Below, piece by piece: positions 22,681 through 30,456 of a stretch of DNA of 32,946 nt (within the stretch, counting starts at the first letter, position 1; each line of letters starts with the position of its first letter). The stretch is from the NCBI GenBank assembly GCA_003550305.1, contig QKYT01000076.1, positions 127,638 through 160,583 on the forward strand. Reading direction: 5' to 3'. Position numbers and translations under genes: made by a program. The notes under the pieces are model-generated. The model had not been told where the DNA came from. It was given only the letters and a program-made list of their open reading frames with translations, and did no database searches. This stretch comes from Glomus cerebriforme (Eukaryota > Glomeromycota > Glomeromycetes > Glomerales > Glomeraceae).

Positions 22681-22995
22681 TAGATTAGGTTATGAAGGCA
22701 ACTTCATAGTCTATTGATAACTTCATAATATAATTATAACTTCATAATCTGTTGGTATCTTCATAGTCTACTTGTAATTTCATAATCTGTTAGTAACTTT
22801 ATAATATAGTGATGATATCATAATCTAATCTCATAATCTAGTGATAACTTCATAACTTATTATTCATAATCTGATAGGGACTTCATAACCTACTTATGGG
22901 TAGCTCCTTTGCATTCATAACATTGTTTCAACTATTTCCTGTATAATATGGTAGTAACTTCATAGTCTAATGGTGACTGGTAGTACTTTAATTTA
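22681..22995. repeat. Degenerate ~20 bp repeats (AACTTCATAATCTGTTGGT type)
   Basis: The words AACTTCATAATCT, CTTCATAGTCTA and ATCATAATCTA recur about every 20 bases, sharing the core TTCATAAT with the inner arms of the adjacent palindrome. The repeats appear to be derivatives of that core. Confidence 0.6.
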
Positions 22996-24294
22996 ATGGT
23001 GATATCATGATCTAATAGTGACCGCTTTCTTCTTGTTCTTAATCTGTTTACATAATAAAATCTATATTGTTAGTTCTGGCTTTCCAGTCTTCTTTGAATA
23101 CCTGGTTCTATAATGAGGGTGCCGACCCTCTATGCTTGTTTAGATACTAGTTCTTTATTAAGTTTTCATGCCTATTTGGTTACCTTTCTAGATACTGAAA
23201 TAGTGAAAAAAAAAGGTGACAGGTAGCGCAGTAATTCGATCTAGATCTGGGATTAATTTTGGCTGACATTATGTTATAATTCTGGCCGATCTTTTGGGTA
23301 TGTAATTTGAGGATCCAGCCTGGTACCATGGTAGTGACCTGGTAGTGATCTGGTAGCTACTGTAGAACTGTTATAAAACTGTTATGGTACTGATAGTTTA
23401 CCAGCTTGGATACCGAGTTGTTATATCTAAAGTTCTGGCCAAAATTGTGGAATAATGCTGGCCAATACTGTGCCTTATTGTACCGGTCATGTGACTTTTG
23501 CTGACCTGCAGATCAGAGAATTTGAAATACAAAATATAAAAAAACTGTGCATTATCATAGTTGGTCTGCACCATTTTGTAACCCAACTATTGTCCATTAG
23601 TTGCTGGTATATGTATGCCAATTTCACATGGAGGTGTAATATATATTATCTTGGCTTGACCCATTTGATTGCTGGAAGTGCACCATCTTGCAACCTTATT
23701 ATTGCCTATTTATTGCCAGTATATGTATGCCAATTTCGTGTCCTGAGATTGGAGGTATAATTTGTATTATTATGGCCAATCCATTTATACCATATCTGAG
23801 TACATATCTAGAAGATGGAGGCTTCTGCTAATATTTTATATAATGATTACACAGTTATCCCCATCTAAAAGTATAAGTTTTCTTCCATTATTTTAAATAA
23901 TATTAAGGAAGATATCCGCTTCAGACTTATCCTCTGAATACATATATACCACATATGCCCGAATATATACTATCAAGATGAAGCCTTCTTCTAATTTTTT
24001 ATATAATAATTCTAAAGAAGGCTTCATATCATATCCGGGTACATATCTAGGAAGGATAAGTCTTATGCGAAGACTATACTATACCCAAGTACATATCTAG
24101 AAAAATGAAGGTTTCTGCCAATATTTATATAATAGATTACGTAGAAGCCTTCACTTTTAGATATATATCTGCTTGCCTTTCTTTTTCGATTCTCTATCTA
24201 AGTTTGCTATCGCTTTTTTTTGCATCTATCAAAAAAAATTAATTAAACATTTCAAAAATATATTGGAGTATATAAAGTTTTCCCTACTGACGAC
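22996..24294. repeat. Non-coding flank with duplicated ~100 bp blocks left of the polymerase gene
   Basis: A block around 23566-23660 (TGCACCATTTTGTAACC ... GCTGGTATATGTATGCCAAT ... GGAGGTGTAATATATATTAT) is repeated with changes at about 23676-23775. From 23810 to 24150 the phrase TACATATCTAGAA(G) plus a TTTATATAATGATTAC block recurs three or four times. ATGAAGCCTTCTT (23978-23990) and AAGAAGGCTTCAT (24015-24027) form an exact 13 bp inverted repeat. GGTAGTGA(C/T)CTGGTAG words cluster at 23331-23360. No credible gene is seen, and the region could be a terminal non-coding part of the element to the right. Confidence 0.55.
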
Positions 24295-27200
24295 ATGCAT
24301 ACCTCAACTATTTCTGATCAAACTGATCGCATCAGAACTGCCCAGCCCTCTGTTACAATGGTGTCAGTCCTTTACCTGCTATTCTATCACACAATGAGAT
24401 CATAGCAGAATATGATAATGGGATGACTGCTATACTTCAACAAAGCTTATCCGGCAAGCAACCCATACATTTTATGCCTACTGAAGTTAGTGATGATACC
24501 AAATATATAAATGGGGTCTCTACCTATATTTTGCGTATTACTGGTTTTTTGATTAATGGGCAAAAAGCAATCATGAATATTACAGGCATCTGATCTTTCT
24601 TTAATGTCAAAGTACCTGAAGATATGTCGTTATCTATATTTAAGACCAAATTAGTAAGGATACTATCTAATATTCTCAATAGCACATCAAAGTTTGGGAT
24701 CAAGACTATTAGCGCTTACCTACTTCAAGGGTACTATATAGAAAAGAAACCATATATCCGTGTGAGAACATGAAACCACTATGACCGGTACAATGCATTA
24801 AAAGCAGTCCGTGTTATTGGAATGTGTACAGCTTCAGATGATCTAAACTGCCAGTATTATTACCGCAAAGTAGCCCGTAAAGAAAGATTATCTCTTTCGA
24901 GTTGGACAATATTAAGTAATTATTTATACGAACACATTCAGAAGGGTACTTATCTCTTCCAAGTATCTGTGAATAATTACAATCCAATAAGTGAAGACGA
25001 GTATAGCAATCTGTTAATTTCTTCAGCGCTTACGAAGGATTGAACTCTTATTCTTACATGGGACATAAAGACATATAGTTCGCTTGGATTAGGCAAATTC
25101 CCTACTGCACAGAGCGATGAATCTAACGTATTTATGATCTGCATGTCAGTTCATTGGAAAGATGACCCCAAGCCACTAAAACAAATCTGCTTTGTCAATG
25201 TTGAAACTACACCAGACCCACGCTGGACCACAATCATATGTGGATCCCAAATCAACTTACTAAAGGCTTTTGCACTATATTGGAAGCTTTTAGCTCCAGA
25301 TATACAAGTAGGTTTTAATGATTCACAATATGACTGGAGATTTATTATGAAGAAAGCGAAAAAGTTAGGAGTTCTCGAATGGATGTTCAATCAAATGTCA
25401 TTAAAACCTTTGAGTTTTGAAAAAATTACAAAATGGCAATATCAGTATAATAAGATAAAAGTTAATGATATGCTTTTTCATTCAAAACATCTTAAAATTT
25501 CTGGGTATATAGCTATTGATATCTGTCTTTGCTTTATGAAATTATATTCTAAGGCTGAAAAGAGTAGTTTAGCATTTTACCTAAATAAATGTGAGCTCGA
25601 AAGTAAAATGGACATGTCTTTTCACCGCATGTTTAAGTATTATAAAAATACACTAAAAGAGGCAGATGTCACAACAGCTGAACAAATGCGTAAAATAGCC
25701 AAATATTGTATCATTGATGCTCTTAGTTGCCAGCGGTTAATGATTAAGCGCAATGTAATTAACGAATATAGGGAGGTTGTAAGCATAGCCTTTCTGTCAT
25801 TGTTTGATGCACATTATTTCGCAGAGGAGATGAAGGTATGTAACCTTTTAGATGCCAATGCGTGGCAAAATGGGATCCTAATCAGCACAATCTCAATAGA
25901 GCAAACTAAAACTAGGAAGTACCCTGGTGCCTACGTTTTTCCACCAATAAAAGGGCTCAAAAATAGACGTTCTGTAACTGGTTTGGACTTCGCATCATTA
26001 TATCCAAATCTTATTATAACGTATAATCTCTTACCCGATAAGATTATTTTATCAAAAAAGCAAGCTCTATTCATAAAATGTAGTGGAAAGAAACTTCATA
26101 AGATTGAATTTCTATTCAATGGTAACCCTATACATGCCTGATCTGTTCAGCATAATAATATTTCTAAAGACAAGGGTCTCTATGCTAATGTGCTGGAATA
26201 TCTATCTGGCAAACAGAATGAGATGAAAAAACGTCTCGTCCTTTGAAAGCAAAAAAGGAAGATATGAAACTGGTAGTAAATTCATTGGGCTTGGGCGAAA
26301 GTTTATCATTATCAGAAGCTATTAAGCAAGTTTTAGCAAATGTGAAGGAAGAAAAATGCACTGGTTTTACTAAAAATTTATATCACTTTATTAATCAGAA
26401 AAAGCATGAATTCATGGCAAAATATGATTCTGTTTGTTTCGACTGCTCTTGCTTAGATGCGAAACAATATACTTTTAAGGTATATATGAATACATTTTAT
26501 GGCACTGCTGGAGATAGTAATTCCCCTTTCTTCTTACGTGAACTTGCAGAAGGTGTCACATCAGCTGGGCAGAAAAACATCAAATTTGTCGTAGATTTTG
26601 TTAAAAATAAGAGATTTGGGATAAAATATGGCGATACTGATTCCTTATATTTCGCCTGTCCAGAAGAATCTTTTCAGGAATGTGACGAGGCTTATAACAA
26701 TGACAGGATCTTGAAAGAAGAATATTGGTCTCGAATGGTGGAAATATCTATGGAAGAAATAGAGAAACTCCATGATGGAGTTAATGAATTTCTCAGAAAA
26801 GATAACAGATCATCTTATCTCAAAATGGTATATGAGGAAGTTTTATTTTCAGTAGTATTTACTGAAAAGAAAAAATACTACGACATTCTACATGAAAGTA
26901 AGCCAAACTTTAATAACAAGCCTTTCATTTGGGAAGTTGAGATTGTAAAGTGGAGCAGTCTAGTATTTTCCAAAAAATAGGAAAATGTATTATGGAAAAG
27001 TCTATGAGAGTAAACAATATATGCACTTTACATCAGATTGTGGAGAACGTGATCAAAGAGACTATAAATGATATTTCACAGAAAGATCTTAATGAAATGA
27101 TTAAAGCTGCTGTGTGGAGGCCTGATAAAAATAACAAGAGTGTACAGCATTTCATTTCACGAATGTGAGATAGACATACCCGTGAAGAAGCAGATGCCAA

Positions 27201-28113
27201 ACGGTGCATAAAAAAAGGCCTAACACCCGAGCCTTATGAAATCCCAAAACTAGGCGAGTGGTTTGAATATGTTGTAGTTGAGAATGATTCATCAGAGAGG
27301 ATGGGTGACAAAATGGAGTACCCAGAAGTGGTAAGATGTCTTGGTAAGAAGATTGATGCTAACTATTATCTGAAAACTATTGTTGGCCTCTGTGCGCGAT
27401 TTATAAACTATGATGATAGATACTAGCCATCATCTGAAATTGTGCTGGAGGCCTTAAAAAAGTTAAAAGATGGTAATAAAGCGGGTAATAATAAAGCGGA
27501 TGATGGTGGAGTGGATGAAGATGACATGAACGAAGTGAATGAAGATGAAATGGATAAAGATGAGGTATCAAAAATAAGAGATGTCTTAGCGCAGAAATCG
27601 GCTGAAAAGTGGATTAGGGGGTATATCAAAAACTTACGTGATAGTCTGAAAAAAGATAAAACAATAATCTCCCATCTTTGGAAAGAAGCTGGTATTTATG
27701 CAAAAAGTTTATTTGATACTGCTTTTACCAATAGAGAAGTAAAATGTTCAAAAAATGATGCTTATTACACTTCCATCCTCAATGTGCTAGATAAGAAAGA
27801 AGAATCCATTCGCTTAAAGTTAGCAACATTACTTACAGAAATTTCCAAGAAAGATGTGGGGTTTAGAGAAGGAATGTATAAATTTGTTACTAAGAGTGGT
27901 AAGTGCAAATCGAAAGCCATGAGCTTAGAAAAATATATATTATCGCATTATCTAGAAAATGAGTGTAATTTACTAGTTGATTTGTAGAATACATGGTATA
28001 GAATAGTTGGTCTAGAAATTACATGCTATCAAGCATTATTGAAGTTATAGGAAGATAAAAAAGATAATTTGTCCGAAGCAGATATAGATGAGATCATCGA
28101 ATTATATTGTTGA
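24295..28113 (+). pseudogene. Decayed asfarvirus-like family B DNA polymerase
   Basis: About 1,270 codons of polymerase remain, from an ATG at 24295 to a stop at 28111. Visible motifs: exonuclease I region TWDIKTYSS (near 25062, with Lys where the catalytic Glu of DIE is expected), Exo II GFNDSQYDW (near 25312), Exo III YCIIDA (near 25707), motif A DFASLYP (25986-26006), motif B KVYMNTFYG (26477-26505), motif C YGDTDS (26627-26644) and the KKKYY motif near 26865. The palm and thumb segments around GVTSAGQ, WRPDKNNKSVQ and VGLCARFINYD are closest, as far as I can judge, to asfarvirus-type polymerases rather than protein-primed ones. Breaks: in-frame stops at 24591, 24771, 25041, 26139, 27166, 27424, 27985 and 28048, and frameshifts near 24350, 26238 and 26955. 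The acidic low-complexity insert at 27480-27570 lies in the C-terminal extension. It is surely inactive. Confidence 0.88.
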
Positions 28114-28344
28114 GTACTCTTAGTGGGACGTAGTAATTTCAGCTAAAAATACTTGCAATAATATTATTTATATATTTTTTTCTCATGCAATAATACTGGT
28201 TAACTTCAATTTCTATCTTTGAACTTCTGGCCTAGGATGATCACTCCAAACTTCTGGCCTCTGATCATACAGCCTGGCCTCAAAAATGACCAGAGATGAT
28301 AAAAAATAGTTCCAGTTAGGAGAATAGTCAGTATTACTTTTTTT
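28114..28344. other. Convergent spacer between polymerase and coiled-coil gene
   Basis: Non-coding. The phrase ACTTCTGGCCT occurs twice (near 28224 and 28250), with a third related GCCTGGCCT at about 28271. It probably contains the transcript ends of both flanking genes. Confidence 0.4.
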
Positions 28345-29444
28345 TCATGAATTCCAGCATTCCCTGACCATGATCCATATAATCGCAATAAGTACTAGGG
28401 TAATTATGTAATATATTAACATAGGCGACATTAGAGAACTTATAATGACAGGAATAGTCACTGGTGCTAGAGGCATTTCTTGGGACAATGGTACTACTTC
28501 TGCGCCATCCAATTGCTTTACAACTTCTTCCTTCGGAATAGACTTTTCAAAATGTGCTAGTCGACTATAAACAAATTGATTGGGTAGGGTATCTGTCTGG
28601 CTTCTCGATACCATCTCATCCCAGGGTAATAGCTCTTGCAAAGCCTCTAATATATTTTTTCTGGCAAAACTTTTATTGAGTTCTCTTATTTTATCTTCGA
28701 GACCACACTCATAGATGAAGGGTCTTAAATCATCACTGAGCCAACCTGGTAGTTTTTGTGATGAATCGTCCATAGGCGAAGGTGGAGAATTAGAAAGATC
28801 TGCTATTTCATTATCTTTTTTTGAGATTATCTCACGGAGACGAGAATTTTCCTCCATTAAATTTAATCATGCTAAAGATAAGGAGTCTAATGCCTGTTTA
28901 TATATATTATTTTTCTCCTCTACCCCTTTTCTAGACATTCCAATTCGTATTCTTTTGAAGACAAATCATCTTTCGCCTGTTTCAATTCAAGCCTGAGGGA
29001 ATCCATTTCAGATAAGTTCATTTGAGCTAAAAAAGAATTCTTTTCTAATGTTTTCAATTTGGATTGGAGGGCTTTTATCTCTTTCGATTTTGTAGCGAGT
29101 TTGTCATTAGATTCTGCAGGAGAAATATCTTTGTGAGTAATCTGAAAATTAAGAGAATCGATCTCTGATTGTAGTTGCGACATTTCATCTATAAGCTGAT
29201 GGATGCGATCAGAGAGTTTCCTATTATTGGTCTCAGCTTGTTCTAGATTACGGTGCAATTTGGCTTTGTCTCGATCATTTCTTTTACTATAGCTTGAATA
29301 GATCCCCTGCATGTCATTATATTCATTGGTAAGTTCAGAAATGAATTGAATGCTGTTATGTAACATCTTCTCAAGTTCCATTTCACGAGCACTACCCAGA
29401 CGATGGCCTGAACTAATATCTTTCAAGGTATGAACATTTCTCAT
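28345..29444 (-). pseudogene. Broken coiled-coil protein with C-terminal membrane anchor
   Basis: The first part (29444 to 28920, 174 codons from an ATG) is almost wholly heptad-like coiled coil, for example MELEKMLHNSIQFISEL, IHQLIDEMSQLQSEIDSL and KEIKALQSKLKTLEKN. A frameshift near 28925 joins it to a second frame that carries an in-frame TGA at 28869-28867 and continues from MEENSRLREIISKK to the stop at 28345. That second part has a compact region (GWLSDDLRPFIYECGLEDKI ... LEALQELLPWDEM) and ends in a strong hydrophobic helix (PMLIYYIITLVLIAIIWIMV) followed by a short polar tail, as in tail-anchored proteins. About 365 residues were encoded originally. I do not recognise the family. In a viral context such a layout could be a virion or membrane scaffold protein, but nothing in the sequence proves it. 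Confidence 0.7.
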
Positions 29445-29841
29445 ATTCTACGCCCGGTTATAAAGTAAGAATAAATAAAATAAGCAAAAATTTATCTTTT
29501 GTTTTCTTCCTATGGTTGGCCTTAATTGAAATTTTTCTTGGCAAAACTCATTATCATGAGTAACAGGTTTTGGTATAACCTACATTTTTTTACTGATTTG
29601 AGGGTAGTGTTTTTATCGATATAAAATAATAAATATCATTTTCTATCATTTTTTATTGTTTTTTAATGTTATAAATACGATAAATATCATTTTGTATCAT
29701 TTTACAACATTTTATATCATTTTCTATCATTTAAGAATAATAAATATCATTTTCTATCATTTTTTATTATTATAAAATTACTGGAAAAATTACATAGCCA
29801 ACCCATTTTTACAAACTCATTATCGATGAGGCGTCACTGAT
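29445..29841. promoter_or_regulatory. Divergent spacer with repeated ATAAATATCATTTT(C)TATCATTTT words
   Basis: The 30-base phrase AATAATAAATATCATTTTCTATCATTTTTTATT occurs identically at about 29626-29657 and 29736-29768, with two shorter variants between (near 29680 and 29710). The repeats lie between two divergently read broken genes, where promoters would be expected, so they may be regulatory or a simple-repeat expansion. Confidence 0.5.
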
Positions 29842-30348
29842 TTGTTGGCTGAACAAATCGAAGAAATTAGACATCTCATAAATAAGGTTCCTACATATAT
29901 GATAGTGAGGGATTATCATATACGTAAAGAGTGCGTCCATGATATATGGAATAATTGTGAATGGTCGCAACAGAGTAAAAAATATGAATTGGCAGAAATT
30001 CTTAATACAGACAAAAAAGCAAAACTTCGTACCCTTGTTTCATCACCAGTACATGAGTCAGCATATTCGAGCCAACCGTAAGATAAGCAGAAAAAGAAAG
30101 CATCAGGGTCTAAGTTTATTCGTATTTCTGATAATTCATTAGAAATAGTAGGTGGAGACTTAGAGGCAAAAAAAGATACAATAGATATATCACCTGATTC
30201 CTTTAGTGAATTGTCTCCTAGTCAATCACTTATTATTTCGCAAGATTCTGGAGATGTTTCGGAGATGTTTAAGAAAGTAAATATTGAAATGAAAAAGGTT
30301 AGGATAAAGGGTCACACTATTACATCTAAATTGGCAACTGGGGCTTAG
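29830..30348 (+). pseudogene. Small unknown protein gene with one in-frame stop
   Basis: One frame reads from about 29830 (LLAEQIEEIRHLINKVP) to a stop at 30346-30348, interrupted only by TAA at 30079-30081; CAA to TAA would explain it. The first 80 codons look folded (IVRDYHIRKECVHDIWNN could be a helix-turn-helix-like segment). The rest is polar and Ser/Asp-rich (DISPDSFSELSPSQSLIIS) and ends in a basic stretch. No start codon is intact in this frame: the frame meets a TGA just upstream at 29827, so the true start is lost or lies in a broken leader. I do not recognise it. Confidence 0.55.
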
Positions 30349-30456
30349 TCTCATGACTATACAAATCATTATAGTAACCTATAATTTCCAAATTTGTTTG
30401 GATACTGGTAAATAATATTTTTTCAAGCTCTTCAGTCGAAAGGTGCTTTGCATAAC

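Noticed and set aside
25151..25390. Minus-strand open frame inside the polymerase
   Set aside because: It is the antisense shadow of the polymerase exonuclease region and has no motif of its own.
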